This document shows, one piece after another, positions 40,908 through 50,211 of a DNA stretch of 64,000 bases. The stretch spans positions 1-64,000 of the forward strand of contig CAYOYN010000003.1 in the NCBI GenBank assembly GCA_964408235.1. Direction: 5' to 3'. This stretch comes from SICU01 sp964408235 (GTDB taxonomy: Archaea > Nanobdellota > Nanobdellia > Pacearchaeales > GW2011-AR1). A program made the translations under genes and the position numbers. Positions within the stretch are counted from its first letter, which is position 1. Each line of letters opens with the position of its first letter. The notes beneath the pieces are model-generated. The model was given only the letters and a program-made list of their open reading frames with translations, was not told the origin of the DNA and made no database searches.

Positions 40908-42332
40908 ATGGAAATGAAAGAAAAAATGAAGAAGGTAGGAGAATACATCTATGAGTTGCCTAAACAGGACGGAATGCTTGTTCCTGGAAGGATTTTTGCA
41001 TCTAAAGAAATTTTTGATAAGGTCGAAGAACAATGCGTTATTCAGTTAGCAAATATCGCCAAATTGCCTGGAATAGTAGGTTATTCGCTTGCAATGTCTG
41101 ATGTACATGTAGGCTACGGCGCACCTGTTGGTGGTGTTGCAGCTTTTGATATAGAAAAAGGAATTGTAAGCCCTGGGGTAATTGGATATGACATTAATTG
41201 CGGAGTAAGATTAGTTTCTACAAACTTAACAAAGAAAGAATTTATGTTAAAGAGAGATAACCTAATGAAGGAAATTTACAAAAATGTTCCAAGCGGGGTC
41301 GGAACAAAAAGTGAATTTAGGTTGGACAACAAGGAAATTGCTAAAGTAGTATTAGAAGGAGTGGACTGGGCAATTAGAAGGGGTTATGGTAAGGAAGAAG
41401 ACAAATTATTCTGTGAAAGTGAAGGTCAAATTCCGAGAGCTAATCCAAAAAAAATAAGTCCTAAGGCCCTAGGCCGTGGAATGAACCAATTAGGAACTCT
41501 GGGGGCAGGAAACCATTTTCTTGAAATTCAAGAAGTAGAAGAAATCTATAACGAAATGGCTGCTAAGGCTTTGGGCCTAAAAAAAGAACAGATAGTAATC
41601 ATGATCCACTCAGGGTCTAGAGGAATTGGGCACCAAGTTGCTAGTGATTATATTGAGAAGATGGAGGAAGAATATGGGTACAAGCATTTACCAGATAGAG
41701 AACTAGCATATGCGCCAATTAATTCGCCCCTTGGTCAAGATTATCTAAGTGCTATGAGCGGGGCAGCTAATTTTGGATTTACTAACAGACAATTAATAAT
41801 GCATAAATTAAGAGATTCATTTAGAAAGTTCTTTCCTAAATCTGAACTTACGCTAGTTTATGACATAGCCCACAATATTGCTAAATTTGAAAATTACAGA
41901 ATAAATGGGAAGAATATGGAGGTTTTGGTCCATAGAAAGGGTGCTACAAGATCTTTTGGTCCTGAAAGTGAAGAAGTACCTATCAAATATAGGAAAATTG
42001 GTACTCCTATATTTATCCCGGGTAGTATGGGGACTAGTTCTTATGTTTTAGTTGGAACCAGAAAAGCTGAAGAATTAACTTTTGGAAGCACCGCGCATGG
42101 AGCTGGGAGATTATTGTCTAGAAGTGCCGCATCTAAACTAATTAGCGCTAGTGATCTGAAAAAAGAACTAGAAACTAAAGATATAAACTTGCAATCTGGA
42201 AGTTTGAAAGGTGCAGTGGACGAAGCCCCTAGTGCTTACAAAAATGTTGATGAAGTTGTTAGAGTTTCGCATGAGTTAGGAATAGGGAAAATGGTTGCAA
42301 AACTTAAACCTCTTGGCGTTGTAAAGGGATAA
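40908..42332 (+). CDS. rtcB: tRNA-splicing ligase RtcB
   Basis: GTP- and Mn-dependent RNA ligase joining tRNA exons through 2',3'-cyclic phosphate ends. 474 residues without intein. Metal ligands are visible: DVHVGYGAPVGG, GYDINCGVRL (Cys98), GAGNHFLEIQ, MIHSGSRGIGHQ, DIAHNIAKFE. The guanylylated His lies in STAHGAGRLLSR. Paired with archease, and two intron-containing tRNA genes lie 12-15 kb upstream, so substrates and ligase are in the same window. Confidence 0.97.
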   Translation: MEMKEKMKKVGEYIYELPKQDGMLVPGRIFASKEIFDKVEEQCVIQLANIAKLPGIVGYSLAMSDVHVGYGAPVGGVAAFDIEKGIVSPGVIGYDINCGVRLVSTNLTKKEFMLKRDNLMKEIYKNVPSGVGTKSEFRLDNKEIAKVVLEGVDWAIRRGYGKEEDKLFCESEGQIPRANPKKISPKALGRGMNQLGTLGAGNHFLEIQEVEEIYNEMAAKALGLKKEQIVIMIHSGSRGIGHQVASDYIEKMEEEYGYKHLPDRELAYAPINSPLGQDYLSAMSGAANFGFTNRQLIMHKLRDSFRKFFPKSELTLVYDIAHNIAKFENYRINGKNMEVLVHRKGATRSFGPESEEVPIKYRKIGTPIFIPGSMGTSSYVLVGTRKAEELTFGSTAHGAGRLLSRSAASKLISASDLKKELETKDINLQSGSLKGAVDEAPSAYKNVDEVVRVSHELGIGKMVAKLKPLGVVKG

Positions 42333-42376
42333 TTAATTTTGATAATCTTTATAAACGTGCGACGTTATCTCTTGTA

Positions 42377-44662
42377 ATGAAGAGGGGAATGAAATTATTA
42401 TTTTTTGGATTATTTTCTGTACTTCTTTTTTCTTTTGTAAATGCTCAAATTGCATTTCATAGTCCTGAAGATATAATATTTAGAATTTCTTCACAAACAA
42501 ATGCACATGGAGAAGTTTACAATGGTGCTGGAAGTTATGGAACTCCTATTTATTATAGCGATATTTTTACGTCTACTTATTCTGGATCAGTGCCTGTTGC
42601 AAATCTTAGAATATGCACTGGAAGTAATAGAGTTTTAAGATTAAGTGCAGATACTAATGCTCACGCACAAGAACCTGGATTTACTGGCACAGCATATCCT
42701 GTGGATATTTGTTACGGAGATTTAGTTTGTCAATCTGTAGCTGGAAACAACAATTGTCCTGCAAGCTATAATGAAGTTGTTTCATTATCTTCAAATGATA
42801 ATGCTCACATTGAAACTGCTAGTGCTAACCAATATGCTGGTGCTGGAAATGTCAAGATATGTTGTCAAATAACTAGTACTCCTCAAATTATTGATGCTAG
42901 ATGGCTTTACTATGACGGTAGCATAATAAGCAGCCCAAATCTTAATGTATGTAGTGATCATGTGGTAATTGCTAGAGTAAGAACTGCAAACATTGCAGAT
43001 GGACAAATAATAGGTTTCTTATTTTCAGATGATGATTCTTTAGTTCCGGACCCTATTGTTTATCTTGAGTCCATAGTCGTAAATAATGAAGCTAGAATTG
43101 AATTGAATTTATCTGATCCAGGAGTTCAAGCAGTATTACAAAATGAACTAGGTGGAAGTGAAGGACAAGACCTGGAGCTTTATTTTGAGGCAGGCAATCC
43201 TTCAATAAGCCCTACAGTCGTAACTTCTCAACAAATATTCTATCAAAGCGACTCTTCTCTATGTTCATTTGAACCTCCTGAAGCTTCAATTGAAGCGCCT
43301 AAACATAGAGGAATTTATTTTGTAAATACCCAAGTTAATTTTACATCTGGTTGCTCTAGTCAAATTGGTCCGGTTCAAACTGAATGGACAATTACTCCTC
43401 AAAATGGACAAGCATTTACTAGAACTGAAGCTACTTTTATGCACCAATTTACTTCTGCAGGACAAGTAAATGTTGAATTGAAGTGTACAGACTCAGAAGG
43501 AAGATTTGATATTAACGAGAGCCAAATTCTTGTTGTTGCTAGCCCCTATACATTTGCATACATAAATCAACCTTCATTTGAATCAATTACATATACAAGC
43601 CCTCCTGGAACTGGGCCTTACTTCCCTAATGAAGTTTCATTTAGTGCATCCGATAGTTTTGCAGTTAACACTATCAGCTCAACTGCTCCTTGTAGTATTG
43701 AATGTATTGGAGGAAATTGTCCGGTTCAAACTGAAAACTCTCCTACGGCTTGTGGATTAGCAGGAGGACCAATAACAATAACTCAGACAACTAACAGTTA
43801 TAGTTCATTATTATTTAATTGGACATTCTTAGATAATGATTGGACTACTGATTGGGCTTCCTTTGAAACTTCAAATGGAATTTATTCAGGAGCAGTACAA
43901 TATGATGATATGTCTGATACTTTAGATGATAAAAAAATCAGAGTTAACGTTAGACATGTTGCAACTGGAGCTAATGCCAACTTTGAAAGAGATTTCACGC
44001 TTGGAAGATGTTTGAATAATGGAAATACATATTACGCATCTAGAACTGAGAGTTATTCTACTAATCAAGAAAATAGTGCTTGTAAGGGTGGAGATGGAGT
44101 TGCGTTAACCGCGGATGATTGTTGTGCGGTCGGATTACAATGCTTGCCTGATGAGGATGATCCTACAAACCCTGCAAGATATTATTGTCAAATACCTGCT
44201 GGAGGATTAATATTAGAATGTAATGATTTCACTACTCAATCTGCTTGTAATGGAAATACAAACCCTGCAATCCCTCTTGCATCTTATGGTCAAACACCTA
44301 ATGCATGTACCACGCTAAGTTGTGTTTGGAGCGCAACATCAAATAGTTGTGGATTAAATGTAACTACATACCAAACCTCCTCTTCCGGACAATGTAGTTC
44401 TGGACCTGGCGCAGTGGTTGTAGATTCTTGCTCTTACACAACTACAGTAAGTGAATGCGTTGCTGGAAGAAAGACTATAACTTATAATACAATAGCTGGA
44501 GGAGCTACTTGCAATAGATCTCCTGTAACTGTTCCTTGTGGATCCCTTAGTTTTGAGCTTAGTTTCTTTGGACTGAGACAGTTCTTAATTTCCATCCTAC
44601 TGATTGGAGCAATATATCTTGTGCTTAATTTCAGAAAGGAAATAAACGATGCTAAAAAATAA
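42377..44662 (+). CDS. Large surface protein with N-terminal NAH-motif repeats
   Basis: A 761-residue surface protein. Signal peptide (about 1-23, cut near VNAQ). Residues 36-165 hold three repeats of about 50 residues, each with an S-x-x-(T/N)-NAH motif (NAH at 42-44, 94-96, 142-144). Later there is a Cys-containing, Ig/PKD-like region (VNTQVNFTSGCSSQIG), a Cys-rich stretch (about 540-730) and a C-terminal helix (FLISILLIGAIYLVLNF). TATA CTTTATAAACG (about 42348-42358) precedes the ATG. Overlaps the next gene by 14 bases. Confidence 0.75.
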   Translation: MKRGMKLLFFGLFSVLLFSFVNAQIAFHSPEDIIFRISSQTNAHGEVYNGAGSYGTPIYYSDIFTSTYSGSVPVANLRICTGSNRVLRLSADTNAHAQEPGFTGTAYPVDICYGDLVCQSVAGNNNCPASYNEVVSLSSNDNAHIETASANQYAGAGNVKICCQITSTPQIIDARWLYYDGSIISSPNLNVCSDHVVIARVRTANIADGQIIGFLFSDDDSLVPDPIVYLESIVVNNEARIELNLSDPGVQAVLQNELGGSEGQDLELYFEAGNPSISPTVVTSQQIFYQSDSSLCSFEPPEASIEAPKHRGIYFVNTQVNFTSGCSSQIGPVQTEWTITPQNGQAFTRTEATFMHQFTSAGQVNVELKCTDSEGRFDINESQILVVASPYTFAYINQPSFESITYTSPPGTGPYFPNEVSFSASDSFAVNTISSTAPCSIECIGGNCPVQTENSPTACGLAGGPITITQTTNSYSSLLFNWTFLDNDWTTDWASFETSNGIYSGAVQYDDMSDTLDDKKIRVNVRHVATGANANFERDFTLGRCLNNGNTYYASRTESYSTNQENSACKGGDGVALTADDCCAVGLQCLPDEDDPTNPARYYCQIPAGGLILECNDFTTQSACNGNTNPAIPLASYGQTPNACTTLSCVWSATSNSCGLNVTTYQTSSSGQCSSGPGAVVVDSCSYTTTVSECVAGRKTITYNTIAGGATCNRSPVTVPCGSLSFELSFFGLRQFLISILLIGAIYLVLNFRKEINDAKK

Positions 44663-47366
44663 TTTGAAGTATTTTGTTATGCTGTTAATTTTTGTTTTTG
44701 GAATCATAGGAGCTTTTGCCAGCGTAAATCATTTGCATAACACTATAGAAACTAATTACACTGACGGAGAAACAATTAGAGGCAAAATTAATTTAAGGTT
44801 TACTAATGAACCATCTGATAATAAATTTACTAGTAATTTCCCTGGAAGTTTAACATTACTTGAATTAATAAAAAATCAATCTGGTTTAATTGAAGGGGTA
44901 GATTATAATTGCTCAACGAATGATTGTTTGAACGATTATTCTTCAGGCGGCATAACCAATCAATTACAATTGGACTCTGGAGAAGTCGGATATTCTGGAT
45001 TTAAGATAGAAGGCAGCGGAATTGAAGTAACAGATGCTAAAATAAAGATTAGTTCTAATGCACCTAGTAGCTGTACTCCTAATTTATATGTTGATTTACT
45101 TGCTGATGGTTTTGATGTTCTTACAACAACTCAGGGGAGTGGAGAAAGTTGCGGAATAAGACACACTGGATGTTATGATCAATCAAATACTGCTTTGGCA
45201 AATATAGTAACTGGAAAAGAATATTGTCAGAAAATAAGTATACCTTTAGGACCTGCATTTATTGTAGGTGCTCAAATAAAACAGGGAAGTGGTGAATCTA
45301 ACCTAACTATGAAGTTGTATGACTTTGACACTACTGATTTACTAGGATCTTGCAAGTTACCTCAAAACTCTGTCCAAAACCAAGAGCTTAGCTGTCAAAT
45401 AAACTATTCAGCTTATGAAATTAAAGATTATTACGTTTGCATATCAACTAGTTTGAATAATGGATACCAAATAGGTCAAGAAACTAATTCTCCTACATGT
45501 GGAACTGCTCAAGGATTTAACTTTTTGAATAGTGACTTCGATATATTTGCTGAAACTATGAAATATGCGGCTTCTCCTAGCTTCGTAATTAATCAAACTA
45601 CTTACAATAAAGCATTTAATCTGAATCTCAAAGAAGTTGTTGATCAATATATACAAAATGTTTATGATGGAAATTGTCAAAATGATTGTTTCATACCATT
45701 CAAAATATTTGGAGGAAACCAAATAGTTTCATTGAGTGATGCAAGCCTAAGTTACGATAGTTTTGGAGCTACTTTAAACCCTATAGAAGAATTACATAGC
45801 TTGAATTATGACTCTTCTAGAATAACTTCTAATAATTTGAGCCTTGACATTTCTAAAGCTGATTTTGTTATCCCTATTGCAAGTAATGAAAATAAATTTA
45901 AGTTATATTTTGATGGAAGCCAAGTTATTGATAAATCTATAAATATAAAGAAAAGTTTTCTTTTTGATATTACTCCTAAGTCTGTCTCTTTTGGACAGAG
46001 TGTTAGATTTAACGTTACTTCATCCACTAAAATTCTGAGAACAATATGGAACTTCGGAGATGGCACAACTATACAGACAGTTAATGGCACTTCGATTCTT
46101 CATGCATTTACAAAAAACAGTACCTCTTTCAACGTTAATGTTACCGCAATAAGTAATACCACTCAGGCAACTAGACAGTTTACTGTATTTGTTGGAAATC
46201 CAAAGGATGTTGCTAACTTAACTTTAATCGAATACAGAAAGAGAATCACAAATATTACAAGTCAAATTAATTCTTACCCTTCATGGGCAACACAAGAGAT
46301 ACAAAAAATAGTTGATTTAAATGGCCTAACTTCTGGATTAAACTCTGTAGAACTTGATTTTAGAAATGCTTCTAGCGAAATAGATTATCAAAATGTAATG
46401 CTTGATTTAATTGAGCTTGATGTGCCTGCTTATGTTTCTTCAACAATTTCAGGAGATAATATACCTTTGAGCGTGGGATACCAAAACATTAACCCTAACT
46501 ATATAGAGCAAATAGAAAATAAAGATTTACAAAATCAAGGATTAAGTGAACAGCTAATTGCATGGATGAATGATAATTTTAATCCTGAAATTTCTTTTAA
46601 GAAAATACAAAAGACTGGAAATGGTGGGACTGAGCCTGTTGGAGCAATATTTACAATAAAGACCAACCCTATAAATCAAATCGATACAAAGACGTACCTT
46701 ATTTTTGGACAAGATATTGAAAACTCCGGAGTTTACAAAACAAATTATAATCCTCTATCAGTTACTTCAGGAACAGATTATATTTTATTAGATACTTCTA
46801 AGAGTGAAACTTTCGAATTTTTTGTTTCTGGAGATATTGATGCTGAAACTCTAGGTGCATACATTGCTCCAGCACTAGAAGTTTTAGGAGATGTAAAAGC
46901 CCCTGAAGGTGAATGTGTAATAGACAATATATGTTCTAGCGGAGAAACTGCAGACTCATGTCCTGAAGATTGCTCAAAAAAATGGTTTAAGTTTACAATA
47001 TTTGGATGGATATTATTAGGACTTGGAGCTTTAGTCGCTTACATAATCTTACAGGAATGGTATAAACGCAATTATCAAAAGAGTTTGTTCCCTAATTCAA
47101 ACGATCTTTTCAACTTAGTAAACTTCATCTATAATGCTAGAAGGTCTGGAGTGTCTGACAACCAAATAAAGAATAAATTAAAGGAACAGAAGTGGTCTAG
47201 CGAAAGAATAAGATTCGCATTTAGAAAAATAGAGGGTAAGAGGGTTGGAATGCTTGAGATCCCTATATTTACCCGTAAAGAACATAAGGAAGTAGTTAGA
47301 GAAATAGCAAATAGACAGAAAACACCAGTTGACGCAAGATTTATTAAAAGACAATCTTATCCATGA
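44649..47366 (+). CDS. Large surface protein with PKD-like domain and Cys-rich module
   Basis: A 905-residue protein: signal peptide (about 1-25, ending FASV), Cys-containing beta domains, a PKD-like domain (ILRTIWNFGDGTTIQTVNG, about 450-515), a Cys-rich module (ECVIDNICSSGETADSCPEDC as read across about 757-777), a membrane helix (GWILLGLGALVAYIIL) and a cytoplasmic tail of about 100 residues with a helical motif (RRSGVSDNQIKNKLKEQKWS). The tail could carry signals or anchor partners. Stop overlaps the GTPase start (ATGA). Confidence 0.78.
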   Translation: MLKNNLKYFVMLLIFVFGIIGAFASVNHLHNTIETNYTDGETIRGKINLRFTNEPSDNKFTSNFPGSLTLLELIKNQSGLIEGVDYNCSTNDCLNDYSSGGITNQLQLDSGEVGYSGFKIEGSGIEVTDAKIKISSNAPSSCTPNLYVDLLADGFDVLTTTQGSGESCGIRHTGCYDQSNTALANIVTGKEYCQKISIPLGPAFIVGAQIKQGSGESNLTMKLYDFDTTDLLGSCKLPQNSVQNQELSCQINYSAYEIKDYYVCISTSLNNGYQIGQETNSPTCGTAQGFNFLNSDFDIFAETMKYAASPSFVINQTTYNKAFNLNLKEVVDQYIQNVYDGNCQNDCFIPFKIFGGNQIVSLSDASLSYDSFGATLNPIEELHSLNYDSSRITSNNLSLDISKADFVIPIASNENKFKLYFDGSQVIDKSINIKKSFLFDITPKSVSFGQSVRFNVTSSTKILRTIWNFGDGTTIQTVNGTSILHAFTKNSTSFNVNVTAISNTTQATRQFTVFVGNPKDVANLTLIEYRKRITNITSQINSYPSWATQEIQKIVDLNGLTSGLNSVELDFRNASSEIDYQNVMLDLIELDVPAYVSSTISGDNIPLSVGYQNINPNYIEQIENKDLQNQGLSEQLIAWMNDNFNPEISFKKIQKTGNGGTEPVGAIFTIKTNPINQIDTKTYLIFGQDIENSGVYKTNYNPLSVTSGTDYILLDTSKSETFEFFVSGDIDAETLGAYIAPALEVLGDVKAPEGECVIDNICSSGETADSCPEDCSKKWFKFTIFGWILLGLGALVAYIILQEWYKRNYQKSLFPNSNDLFNLVNFIYNARRSGVSDNQIKNKLKEQKWSSERIRFAFRKIEGKRVGMLEIPIFTRKEHKEVVREIANRQKTPVDARFIKRQSYP

Positions 47367-47992
47367 ACATGTTGAAATTATTAACTAAACTATTTGGGAT
47401 GTTTAAAAAAAGAGACAACTTGAAGATAGGTTTCTATGGCCCACCTAATGCTGGTAAAACTAGCCTTGCTAATTTATTATGTAAAGATTGGACAGGAGAG
47501 GAACTTGGAAGCGTAAGCGAAGTTCCTCATGAAACTCGTCACGTTCAATTCAAAGAAAAAGTGGAAATAGAACATAAGGGAAAGAAAATGGTTTTGAAAA
47601 TAGTGGACACTCCTGGAATTGCTACAAAAATAGATTATGAGGACTTTTTAGGCTTTGGAATTGCTAAACAAGAAGCTAAAAAAAGAGCTAAGGAAGCAAC
47701 TCAGGGAATAATTGAGGCAATTAAATGGCTGGACGACATGGACGCAGTAGTCATAGTTCTTGATTCAAGTGAGAACCCTTACTCTCAAGTTAACTTAACA
47801 ATTATAGGAAACTTGCTCGCTCGTAAGATCCCTGTCTTAGTTGTAGCTAATAAAATAGACTTACGAAAAGCTAATGTTAAAAAAATAGAAGCTGCTTTCC
47901 CTGAATACCCTGTTGTAGGTATATCTGCAAGAAAGGCTACTAATATGAATGAATTTTATGATGCTCTCTTCAAGCTTACTAAGAAAGCTTGA
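47363..47992 (+). CDS. Era/Obg-like small GTPase (archaeal)
   Basis: A 209-residue P-loop GTPase. G1 GPPNAGKTS (26-34), G3 VDTPGIATK, G4 VANKIDLRK (NKID) and G5 SARKATNMNE are all present; a switch I Thr lies in HETRHVQF. Together with the DUF2073 and Zn-ribbon genes that follow it forms a trio I recall as widely conserved in archaea and often found near replication origins; its role is not settled (recollection, not checked). The coupled start with the surface protein is likely an accident of packing. Confidence 0.88.
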   Translation: MNMLKLLTKLFGMFKKRDNLKIGFYGPPNAGKTSLANLLCKDWTGEELGSVSEVPHETRHVQFKEKVEIEHKGKKMVLKIVDTPGIATKIDYEDFLGFGIAKQEAKKRAKEATQGIIEAIKWLDDMDAVVIVLDSSENPYSQVNLTIIGNLLARKIPVLVVANKIDLRKANVKKIEAAFPEYPVVGISARKATNMNEFYDALFKLTKKA

Positions 47993-48025
47993 GGCAGATT
48001 TAAATAAAAAGCAAACTAAAAAACA

Positions 48026-48415
48026 ATGATGAAAAAAAATTCGAAGTTGAAGGGGTTGAGCATACATATTATGCCTTACTCCGAAATACGCGAACTTACA
48101 ATAACAGAGAGAGTGAAAAAGATATTAAATTTAATCCTGGGAAATAGAGTGGTGATCTTACAGGGTAGACTTAGACCTGAGGAGGAAATAAGGCTAATAG
48201 AGGATACAATGGCGATGGTGGACCATATTAAAACCTTCAAGGGAATTGAATTGGCAGTAGTAGACGCCAATCGCGATGAAGGATTTTTCTTAAGAATGAA
48301 AAGAGGGATAGCTAGAGGTTTAACTGGCGAAAGTAATTCTTTAACGGTAATAGGACCTGCTTCGGTAGTTAAAGAAATAAAGAGAGATCCTTCAAAAATA
48401 GAAGTTTTCTTTTAA
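48026..48415 (+). CDS. DUF2073 family protein (OapB-like)
   Basis: A 129-residue archaeal conserved protein: GLSIHIMPYSEIRELTITER, then LGNRVVILQGRLRPEEEIRL and a C-terminal SLTVIGPASVVKEIKRDP. This pattern matches DUF2073, which accompanies the GTPase and Zn-ribbon genes in many archaea. Biochemical role unknown. TATA ATTTAAATAAAAAG (about 47999-48012) precedes ATG 48026. Confidence 0.82.
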   Translation: MMKKNSKLKGLSIHIMPYSEIRELTITERVKKILNLILGNRVVILQGRLRPEEEIRLIEDTMAMVDHIKTFKGIELAVVDANRDEGFFLRMKRGIARGLTGESNSLTVIGPASVVKEIKRDPSKIEVFF

Positions 48416-48423
48416 AAAAGCTT

Positions 48424-48448
48424 AAAGTGTTCTATCAGAATACACTTT
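48424..48448. other. Hairpin-forming inverted repeat
   Basis: AAAGTGT (48424-48430) is the reverse complement of ACACTTT (48442-48448), extended by TCT/AGA with a two-base bulge and a three-base ATC loop. It lies 8 bases after the DUF2073 stop and upstream of the Zn-ribbon gene promoter (CTATATTTATTA, about 48460-48471). Could be a transcript end structure or an operator. Confidence 0.4.
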
Positions 48449-48491
48449 GACATAACACTATATTTATTAATCTTAGAATTTAGGAAGTTTT

Positions 48492-48899
48492 ATGCCACAC
48501 CAATGTATTCACTGCTCTGAAACCTACCCTGATGGATCAAGGGAAGTACTAGAAGGTTGTTCTAAATGTAATAGCAAATTTTTCTTTTATCTAAATATGG
48601 AAAGGTACAAAAAAATAATATCTTCTAAAGAGCAAAAGAATGAACAACCAATTGATGATATATTAACCGAATTAACATCTGAAGACAAGAAGCACATGGA
48701 AGAAGATGTGCGTGAAATCATGGGCATTGAAGAAATTGATGCCCCTGTAATCTTGGACTTAGAGACTGTTAAAGTGACTTCTCCAGGAAAATACTTACTA
48801 GATATCCCTAACTTGTTTAGCAAGGAAAGGCCACTAGTCTATAAACTTGAAGACGGTAAATATGTTATAGATTTGGCCTCGTCTATTCGTAAGAAGTAA
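48492..48899 (+). CDS. Zn-ribbon protein (DUF2072/OapC-like)
   Basis: A 135-residue protein with an N-terminal zinc ribbon, MPHQCIHCSE...GCSKCNSKFF (CxxC and CxxC), a charged middle region, and a C-terminal strand-rich part (GKYLLDIPNLFSKERPLVY, KYVIDLASSIRKK). Its position after the GTPase and the DUF2073 gene supports assignment to the archaeal DUF2072 family. Leaderless, with TATA about 25 bases upstream. Confidence 0.82.
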   Translation: MPHQCIHCSETYPDGSREVLEGCSKCNSKFFFYLNMERYKKIISSKEQKNEQPIDDILTELTSEDKKHMEEDVREIMGIEEIDAPVILDLETVKVTSPGKYLLDIPNLFSKERPLVYKLEDGKYVIDLASSIRKK

Positions 48900-48930
48900 G
48901 GTTTTAAAGGAATTGAGCCTTTAGTAAGAC

Positions 48931-50211
48931 ATGGCTGATTTGAAAAAAGTGGTTTTGGAGCAGATTAAAAAATTGAAACCTGATGTTAATTCGATAAAAG
49001 AACTTGAAAAAAGAAGTAAGGATTTTATGGTTAAATTACAGGAAGAAATATCGAAATCAAAAACTGATGCAGATGTTTTTATGGGAGGCAGTTTTGCTAA
49101 GGGCACCTTACTTAAAGCAGAAAATTATGACATAGATATTTTTGTGAGATTTAACCCGCAATATGAACATCTTTCTGATAGGCTGGAGAGATTCTTAAGA
49201 AATTTATCTGTTAAATTAAACTTTGATGTTGAAAGAGTTCATGGAAGTAGAGATTACTTTATAGTGCGAGTTAAAGGAGTTTCTGGTTACTTTGAAGTCA
49301 TCCCAGTAAATAAAATAAAGAAACCTAAAGAAGAAAAAAATGTTACAGATTTGACATATTTTCACGCACCTTATATAAAAAAAAGAATAAGGGGATTAGA
49401 GGACCAAGTAAGACTAACTAAGAGATTTTTGAAGGCTAATGAAGTTTATGGCGCAGAAACTTATGTAAAGGGTTTTTCTGGGTATACTGTAGAACTACTA
49501 ATAATAAAATATAGAAGTTTTGTTAAAATGCTTAAAGAATTGGTTAAAGTAACTAGTGAAAAAAGATTAATAATAGATATAGAAAAACATTATAAAAATC
49601 AGAATGAAGTATTCATTCAAATTAATGAAGCGAAACTACATTCTCCTGTAATTCTTATTGATCCAACCTACAAAGAAAGGAACGCTTTAGCGGCATTACA
49701 TCAAGATACATTCGTTAAATTTCAGGAATCTGCTAGAGCTTTTTTGAAGAATCCTTCTGAAAGATTTTTTGAAAATAAAGAAATTGATTTCAATAAATTA
49801 AAAGAAAAACATAAAGGCAATTTTGTCTCAATACATTTAGCTACGGATAAACAAGCTGGAGACATTGCAGGAACTAAATTAAGAAAATTTTTTGAATTAG
49901 TCGGAAGAGAAGTGAAAAAAGAGTTTATATTAGTAGATAGTTACTTTAGATATGCTGGAGGCAATACAGGAGAAGGTTATATTATTGCTAAACCCAAAAA
50001 AGAACTAATTAGGATTGGACCCCCACTACACCTGAAAAAAGCAGTTGCATCTTTCAAAAACAAACATGCAAATACTTTTGAAAAAAATAAAAATATACAT
50101 GCAAGATTAGAAATTAAATTTAATATTAGCGAATTTTTGGATTCCTGGAAATCTGGGAGTAAAAAATTGATGAATCAAATGCATATAACCGATTTTCAAA
50201 TTTTATCGTAA
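48931..50211 (+). CDS. cca: CCA tRNA nucleotidyltransferase, archaeal class I
   Basis: Adds CCA to tRNA 3' ends without a nucleic-acid template. 426 residues. Nucleotidyltransferase motif GGSFAKGTLLKAENYDIDIF with catalytic Asp67 and Asp69, followed by archaeal-class tRNA-binding domains (VKGFSGYTVELLIIKYRSF, LIDPTYKERNALAAL). Needed because both tRNA genes here lack CCA. Overlaps the convergent small gene by 16 bases. Confidence 0.96.
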   Translation: MADLKKVVLEQIKKLKPDVNSIKELEKRSKDFMVKLQEEISKSKTDADVFMGGSFAKGTLLKAENYDIDIFVRFNPQYEHLSDRLERFLRNLSVKLNFDVERVHGSRDYFIVRVKGVSGYFEVIPVNKIKKPKEEKNVTDLTYFHAPYIKKRIRGLEDQVRLTKRFLKANEVYGAETYVKGFSGYTVELLIIKYRSFVKMLKELVKVTSEKRLIIDIEKHYKNQNEVFIQINEAKLHSPVILIDPTYKERNALAALHQDTFVKFQESARAFLKNPSERFFENKEIDFNKLKEKHKGNFVSIHLATDKQAGDIAGTKLRKFFELVGREVKKEFILVDSYFRYAGGNTGEGYIIAKPKKELIRIGPPLHLKKAVASFKNKHANTFEKNKNIHARLEIKFNISEFLDSWKSGSKKLMNQMHITDFQILS

